From Echinometra lucunter (lineage: Eukaryota; Echinodermata; Echinoidea; Camarodonta; Echinometridae), in the NCBI GenBank assembly GCA_029962745.1, contig CM057151.1:35883624-35947623 (forward strand): a DNA stretch of 64,000 bases, given 5' to 3'. A model generated the notes under the pieces. It was not told the origin of the DNA. It did no database searches and saw nothing but the letters and a program-made list of their open reading frames with translations. Of this stretch, positions 32,982-45,500 are shown piece by piece. Every line of letters starts with the position of its first letter. Position 1 is the stretch's first letter. The position numbers and the translations under genes are program-made.

Positions 32982-35900
32982 GTCCGGCAGCCAAACCCGG
33001 ATTTTGGGCCTAAGGTTGCATTTGAATGTTATAGTTTTTTTTTAAATTGATATCGACTGTTCAGACCTTCTATTTTAACAATCCACTTGCTGGAGCTCTG
33101 TCAGCATTGAGCAATTTGAGATATACGCAAAAATCCAAAATGGCCGCCGGCGGCCATCTTGGATTTTCTTTTTACCCACTTTAAACTTCCCAAGAGTGTT
33201 CAAAATTGGAAAATAAGGGTTTTTCGGGATGGAGAATCCAAATCTGAGGTTAGTTTGAGGATATGACTATGTTTCGATGTCTTAATATAAAATGGCTGCT
33301 AATTTTCAAGATAGCGCCCCCAACGATCTCCAAGTACATGTACATGTATGCACTATTGCAATGAAAATCACATAGAAAATAGATTAAATATGATTGTTTT
33401 CTTTTTGAAAGTATATTTAAAAGCACAAGACAGTAATGGGGAGGGGAGGGGGATAGCCTCCTTCCCAAACACACACACCCACACACACACAATACACTAT
33501 GGAGACAAAGCAAATGATGTTCACTTTTTTGAGCTGACAAAAAGTATGTGTACTCACATATCTATCAGGAATTCGAGGCTCAGAAAGTCGACAATAATTT
33601 ATATTCAAATTAGTTATGAAATTCAAGTAAGCATCTAAGTGTAATATAATACTAATTACAGAATAAACATACGCCTTTTAAAATGATATTTCTTGATATT
33701 TTCAAGGCCAAAACATCATTTCATCACTAATATGAGTATCTTCTAAACATATCTGTCATTGACTATCGTGGACTGAAAATTCTGCAAATCATGGCTTAGC
33801 CGAATAACTGGTATTTTTCAAGAGACTCATTCCTGAAATAGTGTGTTTAGCACTACTTTATTGTTGGCTATAAAGTTGATCGATTCAATTTTCGGCCTTC
33901 TTAAAAGACATGTTAATGTTCATGTGATTGTTTGCATATTAGATAATAAGCATCTAAATATGTGAATCTAAAAAAAAAAAAAAAAAAAAAAGCTCAGTAG
34001 CCTTTTAATGGAAAATATTGATATAAAAATCCAACATAACATGCATTTTAAAGGTATGTTTACCAGTTACGGAAGAAAAGTATACTTTTATATTTCATGA
34101 TATTTTAAGGTCAAAATATGATTTGTCTTACAAATATGGATATTAATGCTCATGGGTTTTGATTTTGGATAGTGGGGGGGGGGGGAGGATGATTGATGCA
34201 GAATATTCTCGGTCGGGGAGCAAAGCAACTGGGAAAGGACATGGGATTAAAAAGTGAAGGAACAACTATGCAAAAACTGAGTACAGAGATCAGATCGTCA
34301 TTAAATATTGTGGCGGGAGGGTGTAAGACCTATATTTGCTCACAGGTCTGCTGCATTCCTAGTCTATTCTCCCGTTCATCCCATTAGCCAAACAAACATT
34401 GTTTTCAAACAATATCGAAGGGGTACATCCCCATTCCTTTGATTTTAGTTGACACATTTTAAAAAGTATGAACCACTACAGTTTTATTTAGTGAGTGAGT
34501 AAAAAATCTCATTTTGTCATCAAACACGTACACTCTAGGAATAAGATATTCGAATGATTTATTTGGCAACCTCGCTGCTAAATATAACCGTTTCAGCACC
34601 CTCTTGGTCTAATGTTTAATGTCCAAACCACCATGTTTTTGTATATAACGAGCAGCGAGGGAAGCACACTCTTTTGATGATACAGTATTATTTAATGGTC
34701 AAAATATCACTGTGGTCTGAAAGATAGTAACCTCACTGCCAACTAAGACTCTATTCTAGCACCACAATGTTCTAATCTTTTGCTGTTCTAAACCACTTTG
34801 TTTCAAAATAATACAAGCGAGCGAAGGGAGATAGGAGAAAACACACTCTTGGCGAAAAAGTATTCCCCAACTATTTTGTATTTAAATGCTATACGAGTGA
34901 GTGCAACGAGTGAGGAAAACTTTACACGTCTCCTTGATAACCTCAGACTTCTAAATATATTCGATCACCTAATTGCCAAATATGACGCTATTTGGCTCAT
35001 CGCTTACCATTCAAAACCATTCTGCTTCTCAGCTCATTTTCTTTCAAATGTAGAATTGCCACCAAAATGATTATTTTGATAGTGTACATCTTCCCACAGA
35101 ATTTGAGGACAGTTAGACACTTTGCTATAAAAGTATTATGATATTTGATCACATTGCTGAGGGAATAAGAGTGTTTGCCTCATTGAATATATCTTGTTTC
35201 TAGATTTTATAGGCAAGTGTAGCAAGGGGAAAAAAACACTATACTCAGAACAGTTGTTTTTTTTTTTTTTTTTTTGTATTGGTACTCCAATCTCATCATT
35301 CTAGTAACACATTTTATCGGCTTCCTCCTTTCTCATATTTGGTGAGATAGGAATAGGCCATTGGTCACTGGCCATTATCTCATCAAAATTCTTCTTTTTC
35401 AGCTCTTCTTGATGTTCGACACTTTGCAGCTTTATTGCTATCATTTTATGACAAGAAGAATAGTATAACATTAGATAGAAAGACAATTAGATGCAAACTA
35501 GTTTCATTTCATAAGGATATTAAGTTAACCGGCATTGGTTAAGATACTTAAAATGCGAAGCAGCGAGTAGAAGAATAGAATACCAGAAGAGAGAGAGAGA
35601 CAGTTGCAAACCGATATAACCACAACCAGAGATACTTTTAAACTGTGAGCTAGCTAAGCAAGCCAACGCTGGAAAGTTTTTTGTTATCCTTTTTACTTCA
35701 AAAATCTTTTCCCCCCTTTGTTGTCCCTTTTTCTCTTTTTCTTTTTTTAATTTTTAATTTTTCTTTTTGGGGATTGCAGGGAGCTATGTCATTTTTTATG
35801 GTGAATTAATTGGGGGGGGGGTTGTTAATGCAGACCATCTCCCTACCGCCAATACTGGGGGATATATCCTCCACCCCCAAATCAACACCTATATTGTTGC

Positions 35901-37175
35901 TTTAACTATCTACAGTACATTCTGCGATCTAAGCGTCATAACCAGATCACAGCAGTAGTTTTAAAGAGAGCTGAAATAAAGTGTTTAGCAGTACTATTTG
36001 TTGGCTGTAGTCGCTCGCTTTGTTTTTGTTGGGGTTTTATTTTGGCATGGCTTTATTTAATGATAGGTAAAGGTAAATTGTTTGCATTTTAATGAATTAC
36101 CATCTGAATACTGTATATATATATATCACATGTAGATTAGAAAAATGAGATCAATAGCACATTTTTAATGGAAAATATCGATATCTGAATGTTTACCGTA
36201 ACACGCATTTATGGGAATGTTATACCAATTACGGAAGAGAACTATACATTATTGGGAGAGGTTTGAATGTATATGAATGTATTATATAAATATTGTATAT
36301 GTTTCATATTTTCAAGGACAAGATATCAATTTACTTCAGTGCATTAACCTTTAAAACAATCTATTGTGGACTAAACAGATTTTGTAGAACTATGCTATAC
36401 CATCTGCAGTTTTCAAGATACATGTAGGTGCCAACAATGTAGTGTTTGAATCACTATGTGTCCCCAAATTGTTGCAAAATGATGCTTATCTTCATTTTCA
36501 CAATTATATTCTGACCAGATAGCCTTCTGGAAGCGAAATTTCACTGAGGGTGCTCTGAAATGTTGGTAAATGTCTTCAATTTTTACAAATTTTGATCATC
36601 CTGCTAGTTGGGACCAATGGTGCAATTTGAAGGACAAATTTGCCAATTTCTTTTTAAAACTCAAAATTTGAGGGCGCCCTACGCCCAAATATCAATTATT
36701 TTTGTCGTGATTGTTTCCCGAAGTGAAAGTGAACATGTAATAGATATAGTACAAATGAAAAAGATAGAATTTGTTTGCTTTATTTTTATGTTAAGTGATA
36801 GATAAGGACTTTTCACTTGTTTACATTGCCTAGCCTATAGCACATATGGCGGCCATCTTGAAAAATAGCCGCAATTTTATATCTAGACGTCAAAACATAG
36901 TCATATCTTCAAACTAACCTCAGATTTGGATTCTCCATCCCAAAAAACTCTTATTTCCCAATTTTGAACATTCTTGGGAAGTTTAAAGTGGGTAAACAGA
37001 AAATCCAAGATGGCCGCCGGCGGCCATTTTGGATTTTTGCGTATATCTCAAATTGCTCAATGCTGACAGAGCTCCAGCATGTGGATTGTTAAAACAGAAG
37101 GTCTGAACAGTCGATATCAATTAAAAAAAAAACTATAACATTCAAATGCAACCTTACCCCCCTTGGCAACCGGAC
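32982..37175. mobile_element. 4.2-kb element with inverted repeats of about 330 bp
   Basis: The left arm (32982 to about 33322) and the right arm (about 36844-37175) are reverse complements for over 300 bp. They include the GATGGCCGCCGGCGGCCAT core and the ends GTCCGG...CCGGAC. TA lies on both outer sides, as in Tc1/mariner-type insertions. The 3.5-kb centre holds diverged direct repeats (compare 33920-34150 with 36060-36320, sharing CAGTTACGGAAGA / CAATTACGGAAGA) but no recognisable coding sequence. It is probably a non-autonomous foldback element. Confidence 0.65.
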
Positions 37176-37996
37176 TAAATTCCTTCACACAAAACAAATT
37201 CATCATAAACATCTTCGACTCGTGGTATAATTGAAATTCTCGTTATAATCTCAGGCTTCTCAGATTTCAAATTCTTATACCTTCAGACATATCTATGACC
37301 GTTACCATTGATGAATTTCATTTTTTTCTAGATGATGTTAAACTTCTGTCTGGGGCTGCGGAAGCGGGAGGGGCTGGGGGCTGCAGCCCCCCTACCCCCA
37401 CAATTGGGGCTATAAAAAACCCTATTAATTGTAAAAAATTATATCTAAATTGTAAATTGCTCATTTCATATAGGCTTGCAAAACCATAAAACCCAAAGGA
37501 CTTCATGGGCTGAATCCCCACCAGTTGCCCTACAGCCTCCTGTTTGGGTGTCAGCCCCCCCCCCCCCCCTCCCCCCTCAAAAAAATGTTCCGTGGCCCCT
37601 GTATCTGCTTGCAAGTTCAAGTTCCCAATGCGCAAGTCAGTATTTAACAGATTTTTATAAAAATGTTATTCTACTTACCCTTGTGGAGAGCACAATTATT
37701 CATGAGATTTCAAACATATCAATAAAAATGCGTTTTTATTATAAAGCATGAATAATGTGCCCAAGGTGCATGCATTCACAGAGTAAGATGCTAGCGTAAA
37801 CTGCAGTACATGCAATGGCGAGTCCTTTGCTGGGAAGGGGAGGGAGGGAACAAGTCCGAAAAAAACTCTGACAAGCATTACAAGCAATTGAACACAACGA
37901 AAGTTCAAATATTTTGCTGGGGGGGGGGGGGGACAACAAGAATATGTTTTGGGGAAGGGTTACTTTCTTGTGCATACTGCATGCTGCAATCTTGAA

Positions 37997-38220
37997 ACGA
38001 TTCAGTTAAAACTGACTGAACGAAAGGGTCAGCTGGGTGCAACTATTATTTTAATCATTTCTGACTATTTTTAGCCATTTTTGACTATAATTTTCTAGTC
38101 ATTATTTTGACTAGTAGACAGTCAGTTAGTTTTGACTAGAATATGGTAAGATATTTGACTAGACATATTAGTTGCACAAGGCCAGCTGACCCTTAATCTA
38201 GTCATTTTGACTGAATCGTT
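37997..38220. repeat. Small inverted-repeat element
   Basis: Left ACGATTCAGTTAAAACTGAC with GGGTCAGCTGG and GTGCAACTA. Right TAGTTGCAC, CCAGCTGACCC and TTGACTGAATCGT. The interior is made of TTGACTA-like motifs. Confidence 0.6.
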
Positions 38221-38224
38221 TTTA

Positions 38225-39472
38225 GAGTGTATACTTTGTTGCCTCAGAACTTCATTGTGGTCATTTATTAATAGTTGGAAACTCATTTTGTTTTTGTTTA
38301 TTTTGTTTATGGCCTTTTTTTTTGGGGGGGGGGTGAAATTTATGTATGTGAAACTTGTATAAAGGAAACTTATATTTTAAGGGAAATAAACTTACAAAGT
38401 TTGAAAAATGAAAAGCTGTAATAAGACTGTGGCAAATGATAATTATTATTAGTCATATCATGAATCATGATATATGTTTCTGTTGTCAAAATATATTAAA
38501 CTTTATAATAAGTAGATTTCCATTTTGTTGGTTGGTATATGTATACGTATATGTACGAAATGTTTGATACGCTGCTGACATTCTATTCACCAAATGGAAA
38601 TGTATGATTATTTTCCTTGAATTTTGTATTTACTCAATATATGTTTTGAAAAATATGTTTCCAATTTATGTACAATATGTATGGAAAATGAAGTTTTGAG
38701 GAATAAAATCATTGAATACAAAAAAAATACTTGGATATTTGATCCGGGCACTTGAGACCCTTTCCACGCCCGCCCCCCCCCCTCCCCCCTTTCCACGATC
38801 TTCCATTGGCATGAGGTCGCATTCGTGCATTCCTCTTATACCGTGTTTACTTTTATCGTTCATAATCATAACTTTTGCAAAAGAGAACAGTGAATTTTTG
38901 GGCCCCCGTCATTATGATTATATCACATTGATTGTCTTTGTGAACCTGTGCATTGTTTAAAGTGTTTACTCCTTTGTCTATTTTTTTGTGAAGCACCAAG
39001 ATTAATCTTCATAATCAAAGAAAAACAATGAGACTCAAACGCTCTTTGCCATCAAACTAACTCTAATCATCCAACCTGGAGCTTAATCAAGTTAAAGATT
39101 AATCCGAACTTTGGACTCTATCCTCCTACTTCTTCTTGTGGATAATGGTCTCGAAATGCATTATCATTTTTTTTTTCGATAAACCTATTTTTGTACCAAC
39201 GCAATAACTACGTGCACAACAATACAGAGAATTCTTGTTTAGGTTCTCAATCAGCGGTTTTACAACGTTGTAAGGAGAGAAAATATTCGTTTGGTATAGT
39301 TCTGTTATATCGATAAATATTTCCTTTGGAAATAAAGCGATGATAACATCATGATGGAGGGACGATATTAGTAGAAGCTTGGGAACTAAATCACAAAAAA
39401 GAACAAAAGAAGTACCGTCTTCCGCAATTGTATATTCTGCTTCTTATTTTGGACAGAGATTGTATAAACATA
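38225..39472. other. Upstream region of the lectin gene, no element recognised
   Basis: Should contain the promoter and 5' UTR of the lectin receptor gene, but no convincing TATA box or initiator could be singled out. C-rich runs occur at about 38770-38790. Confidence 0.35.
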
Positions 39473-39536
39473 ATGAATACCTTCAATGGAATTATAATGG
39501 TGGTGATTGCTATCATCACAAAATCAGCATACTCAG
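39473..39536 (+). CDS. Lectin receptor exon 1: signal peptide
   Basis: Encodes MNTFNGIIMVVIAIITKSAY and S, then donor CAG|GTAAGT, phase 1. A short polar N-terminus precedes a hydrophobic core (IIMVVIAII), as in a cleavable signal peptide. The next exon begins ADDKDIIGAC, so cleavage near A-Y-S|A is plausible. Confidence 0.82.
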
Positions 39537-42500
39537 GTAAGTAGTACATTATTTTTAGAGTCAGAATGGTGGTATTATACGTATTGCGTATTTTGGTTGC
39601 ATGGAGTAAAGCTGTTCAGGTTTTCCACTTTTGCATTGGTATATGTTTGTGCATTGGTATATGTTTTGTTTTTTTTTTTAATATATACATCTTAACTCCA
39701 TTGAACTGCTTCGTACTTGCAGCTTTATCAGTCATCCTTGGTTATTCTATTAAAATTTGATATAGTGATAAATATTGCCAAATCACGAACGCTTTTGAAT
39801 ACCAAGAAGCGTGAGTTTTCATTTTTATATATCATTGGAGGAATTGATGATTGGGTTTAAATTTATACTTATTTTTCATCATGTTTGGAAAAGAAATGAA
39901 AAGTGATTCGTTATCATAAACTTATGATAAATCAGTATATTTTTTGCATTATGTATGGAATCGTGTATCTCTCTGTTAATTTTTGCATTGTGTTTGAAAA
40001 GGAATCTTAAAGTGCAACGTGATCATAAACTTATTTGAATAATTATATTTCTGTGATATGAATGGAAGTAAAATTTGTTGTTGTTGTTGTTGTTGTTGTT
40101 GTGGTAAGTGGTGGTGCGTCAACAAACTTGTGTCCTGTGCACCAGGCGCTATACAGAGATTCTTCAGGTCTACTCCGGTAAAATTTCCTCCAGTTTCTAT
40201 AAAATAAAAACCTCTATATATTACTGGTTCTTGCTTAATAATAAAGAAAGTGAATTAAGTCCCTAAACTCATGGGAATCGCATACTGAGAGAAGTGCGTA
40301 TTATCAGTAATTAATATATACACGTAGTCTAGACTTTCATTCTCGTGTCTCTAATGTATGTTAGGATATGATCATAGTTGTGGGGGTTGTATAGTATATT
40401 CTTTGAAGTAAAATTTTTATTGTAAACTTGTTTTTGTATTACGTTTGGAAATAAATTGACGTTGTGAGAAAATGAAATCAGTCAACGCAAAAATTGTATT
40501 TTCTTACGAATCATTGTGTGTTATCAGTGATCTTTAGTTACATGATAATAATTTTTTTTTTTAGATCTGACCTTGTAAGAAAGCTTTATATAGAAGTTGA
40601 TCAGAATCATACAATGTAATATTAGAATGATGGATGAAAATGTCATGTCATGAATCGATCACATGATAATCGCTACCGTTGGTATAATAAAAGAATATTA
40701 CTGTATCATGACTGTGGCTAAAAAGAGAGCGAAGTATTTTCAAAACGCATCATTATCATCATACACTTAAAACTTAAAAGAGGAAAAGAAAAAGCAACGA
40801 ACGAATGAAAAAAAGTAATAAAGATTAGTAATAGGAGATATAGGACGTCAGTTATCAACTTTCGTCTGGGGGAGTACGGAAGCTTAAAAGTGCCACCGAG
40901 ATGACAAGATAATTCAGGCCAAGAAGACGAGAAGACGAGTTAAAAGACGAGATGACAAGTTCTTGGAACTCGGCAAGTCGACTTTTTAGGACAAGAAGAC
41001 GCGGTGACGAGTTCTTGGAACTCGGCAAGTCGACTTGTTTAGGACAAGAAGACAAGATGACAAGTTATTGGAAGTCGGCAAATCGACTTGTTTGGGACAA
41101 GAAGACGAGATGACGAGTTAAAAAATGAGATGACGAGTTATTGAAACTTGCTGAGATCCAGAATCTCGTCATCTCGTCTTCTTGTCCTAACAAGTCGACT
41201 TTCCGAGTTCCAGTAACTCGTCATCTCATCGTCTCGTCCTAAACAAGTTAACTTGCCGAGTTTAAATAACTCGTCATCTCGTCTTCTCGTCCCAAACAAG
41301 TCGACTTTCCCAGTTTCAATAACTCGTCATCTTGTCATCTTGTCCTAAACAAGTCGACTTGCCGAGTTCCAGTAGCTCGTCATCTCGTCTTCTTGTCCTA
41401 ACAAGTCGACTTGCCGAGTTCCAAGAACAAGTCCTTTCGTTTTCTTTGTCCTTAACAAGTCGACTTACCAAGTCCCAAGAACTTGTCATCTCGTATTCTC
41501 GTCCTAAACAAGTCGATTTGCCGAGTTCCAAGAACTCGTCATCTCGTCTTTTAACTCGCCTTCTCGTCATCTTGGCCTAAATTATCTCGTCATCTCGGTG
41601 GCACCTTTAAGCTTCCGTAGGGAAGACCATGCAGACTTAGGCTTTACAAGGTGGAAGAGTGAGACAATTTAGTAAATGGAAGGAATGAAGTTTAGTCTTT
41701 TCATCCTCTCCCTCTTCTCTTCTTCTCTTTCTACCGCCCCTCCCACTCCCCCTCTCCCTCCCACCATTTTCCTCTTTCTGTTCAAGCTGTGAAGGGGGGG
41801 GGGGTGATGAATTTACCACACTATCGTTTTCCCCTTCCCTTTTTGAAATAACATTTCCCTTCTTTTTTTATACAAACATTCAGCCGACGATAAGGATATA
41901 ATTGGGGCATGTCCCTCGTCCTGGATACAGTTTGAGGACCAGTGTTACATGGAGCCAGCCTACACCGATACCAACTTCAAAACATGGAGTGATGCTAGAG
42001 ACGAATGCATCAGTGTTGGCGGGGATTTGGCCACCATCAACTCGCCACATGCTCAGGGTATATCATGCCCGCTGCGCATGAAGCGTCAATACTGACGGAG
42101 GACTGCGTCAGCCACTGGCAAGGCCTCAGTGACTAACCTTTGATGCATCATTTTGAGACTGTTATCATACAAAAGATAAACAGGTCAAGCATTAACATTG
42201 CGTTAACAGTGCGTTAGATTACTCGCGTACGTTGATGGTTGAACACGAAATATCACTTTGTGTTTATGACTGCGTTAATCGAGTCTGTAAGAGGCTATCG
42301 ACACATATAGATCAATTTATTGAACTTAACTTTGTAGTTGTCAATTGTGCTTGACTATTTGGTTGCAGCTTCACTCTCAAAATACACTCTAAAAATATTG
42401 GGTAAAAATGTGCCATGGGGGTAATTATGTGTCCAACCAACTTTGGACATTTCTTTGGGCATTTCTGTTTATCAATTTGATGGAAAATTTGAACATTGTA

Positions 42501-45500
42501 AAGTAATTACTGCTTGTTTTTAACTGGACAATATGCTTCCCGCATTGGGTAAAATATTGCCCAAAGTTGGTTGGACATATGATTACCCTCGTGCTGGTTA
42601 AAATTTTACCCAATAATTTTTAGTGTACAAGGTCAAAGCCAGTGCCAGTCGCTGACGCATGTCCCACGTCAGCACAGCGTGTACAACAGGGGTAAAAGTT
42701 AGGCTTGACTCTTTCTTCTTTGCATTTGGGTAAAATATCCAGAGTCCCCGCTTATGATATATGTTTATCACGACACTTATACGATTTTGTTTCCGTTTGC
42801 ATCTCATCACATAAATGTGTCTAGCCTTAAACCTACTAGCTCCGACTACTATACATGAAAACCTGAATATGCCATTCATCATGAAAAGTATCATTTTATT
42901 TTCCCCGTCTTTGAAGGACCCGTTTCGATAGATTTTTTTTTATCATGATTATTATTCACTGAAGCAAATAACAGAGCAAGACCCTGTTTCATAAAAAGTT
43001 CCTATGATAGCAACTCCTACTAAAATGGTAACTACCATGGCAACAGTGAGAATTCTGCTTCCTGACTGGCTTTTATAATGAAGTTGCCATTCCAGCAAGA
43101 GTTGCTGTTATAGCAACTTTTTATGAAATGGGGCCCTGGGCCCCATTTCTTTAAAGTAATGCGTCTTATTTTTGGATGCTCAACTGATATCCTTTAAAAA
43201 AGTAAGATATCCTTTTTTTTTTCTTTTTTCATATCATGCACTCAATATCATAGCCTAATTATATCATAGTGAAGAGCACCTTCAGTCGACGTTGTTATTC
43301 TTTGTGATGGGATATTTAGTGAATTTTAACTCTCTTGAATAACGCTGCACTCTCATTGATTTGAAAATTCTGCATATAACGTGAATAATACGATGAGAAA
43401 ATATATGTTACTCTGAAATGGTCTGATCTGATCTTTTCGTTTCTTATAGCATTTCTTATAGCTGCGATGGAATATGAACTACATGATGTTTGGATCGGAT
43501 TATCAAATTTGCAATCCAGTCCCAATTTTACCTGGACGAACGGTTCGTCACTAGACTACACGAACTGGGGTCGTCAGCAACCGGACGGTTACCCGGGAAG
43601 TATCGGTTCAAATCCACCGGTATGATTGTGATTATGGTTGTGATTCGAATTCGAATTGCCATTTACATGCTCAACATCGTCATTTTCTTTGTCTGCCGTC
43701 GTATCTCATCTCAAGGCAGGGACGTTCACTGCTTGCAAACAAATTTCTCTAAATTCACCCATGGGTGTATACGGGACAAATTTCGCTGGGGGAGCTGTTT
43801 GTTTGTTTGTTTGTTTTTTTGTTTGTTTGTTTGTTTTTCCAGATTATGAACTGTCAAGTTTCTGATAAAACAATTAACATGATTTAAGCAGGAATATTAA
43901 TTTGGGACCCCAAAATTTGTCTTTGTTTTCTTGTGACGGGCCAAATGATTGTGATGTAGTTTGTATGCATTACTCTAGTTCCAAGGATGGTAGTTAGTGT
44001 TCCATTTACGAATAAGAATTGAGAAATACTATACAGTGAGATTAGTCGAATATTTCTCGAGACACCCCCGGAAAAAAATGGCGTCTTCCTTGTCTGTGAG
44101 GTACATCATTGTTATGCCTTTATGCCTGTCATCTTTTTCACATATTGTCCCAGTATAAAGACCATCTTTTGCAATTTTTCTGTCTTTTCATTGTATTTCA
44201 CCAAATTTCTTTTATTTGCATTTATTTCAGGCGTGTGTTGTGATGATGGCGATCAAAACAGAGGCTGGAAAATGGAACGATCAGAACTGCGATAGAACTT
44301 TACCTTTTTACTGCCAGAGACCTGTAGGCAAGTCCACTGCGAATTCTTCTTTTTTTCCACAGGAAGAGGGCAGGGGGCACAGACGTCCGAGAATTTGTTC
44401 ATATGCAAAAAGAAGGAAAAGAAGGGTTTTTTTGAAATGGTTTTTTAGTCTAAAATCGCCACTGGGGGCTGGGGGAGGGGTGTCATGGACGGCAACTTGT
44501 CCAGGGGCCTCTTGCATGAAATACTGCTTTTAAAAGCAACTTAAAAGGACAAAGTAATAATTTTAAACCAATCAGTATAGTATATTTGGGAATTATTAGC
44601 ACTGGCGTACTGATGAGGGTGGGCGGGGGGCTTGGAGGCAGTTCCCCCAAATAAAATTCACACGTGAATTCGATACCAGTGAATTACAAATGTTGCTGAA
44701 ATGGCATGATTTGCCGGGGCTTTTTTCCTCATTTTTCTGTAACTTATATCCCCCCCCCCCCGAAGTTTTCGCTCATTATGCCACTGATTATAAGAGTTTT
44801 GTTTGCTCCAACTTCTTAAACAAGAAGGTTCAGAATTACTTGTCGGTGGACACTTTTCAGGAAGTAATACTCAGGGAGTAATTATCTCGATTCGATATTC
44901 ATTATCACGTTTTTCTTATTTGTAATCCACAGATCCTACTTTGACACCCCCTCCACCGGACTTTATATCGCTTTGCAGACCGGAATACATCACCTACTCC
45001 CAAGGCTGCTTCAAGTATGTCTCCGATAATCTAAGCTTTGAGGAAGCCGAAGCTGCTTGCGCCAAAGACTCGACGCATCTGGCTACCATCGGTGACGCAT
45101 ACGACGAGGCGTTCATCGAGACGCTCATGTATGAAAACGGACACGATTCGGCGTGGATAGGGCTAAGAAAACAAACGGTTAGCAAATCAGCTCAAATCCT
45201 ACTAAAACTGGAAAATCAGGTTATCATAGAAAACTATTAAGACAACAGGGGCCGATTAAGAGGAAAGTACTACATCATTGTCAAACTGAATGTAATGGAG
45301 TTCTCAACTTGACTATACGGTACATTAATCAGGAAAAGATTTTTTTCCATAATATATTTAGATTTGACAAATTCTTAACACAGTTAAGACACACTCCAAA
45401 CTTACTTCAAAACGAATATTTTGCTCTCAGTCGATATAGTTGAGAATGATTTTTTTTTTTTAAAACATAATCTAATCAAGGGACGTAGTTAAAATGCATA

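Noticed and set aside
40875..41619. CRISPR-like regularly spaced repeat
   Set aside because: Units are contiguous and diverged with no unique spacers, in a eukaryotic intron; it is a foldback minisatellite.
44321..44325. GT donor at CCT|GTAGGC for lectin exon 4
   Set aside because: It would leave phase 0 and give a stop within the first codons of exon 5; the GC donor restores the frame in both cassettes.
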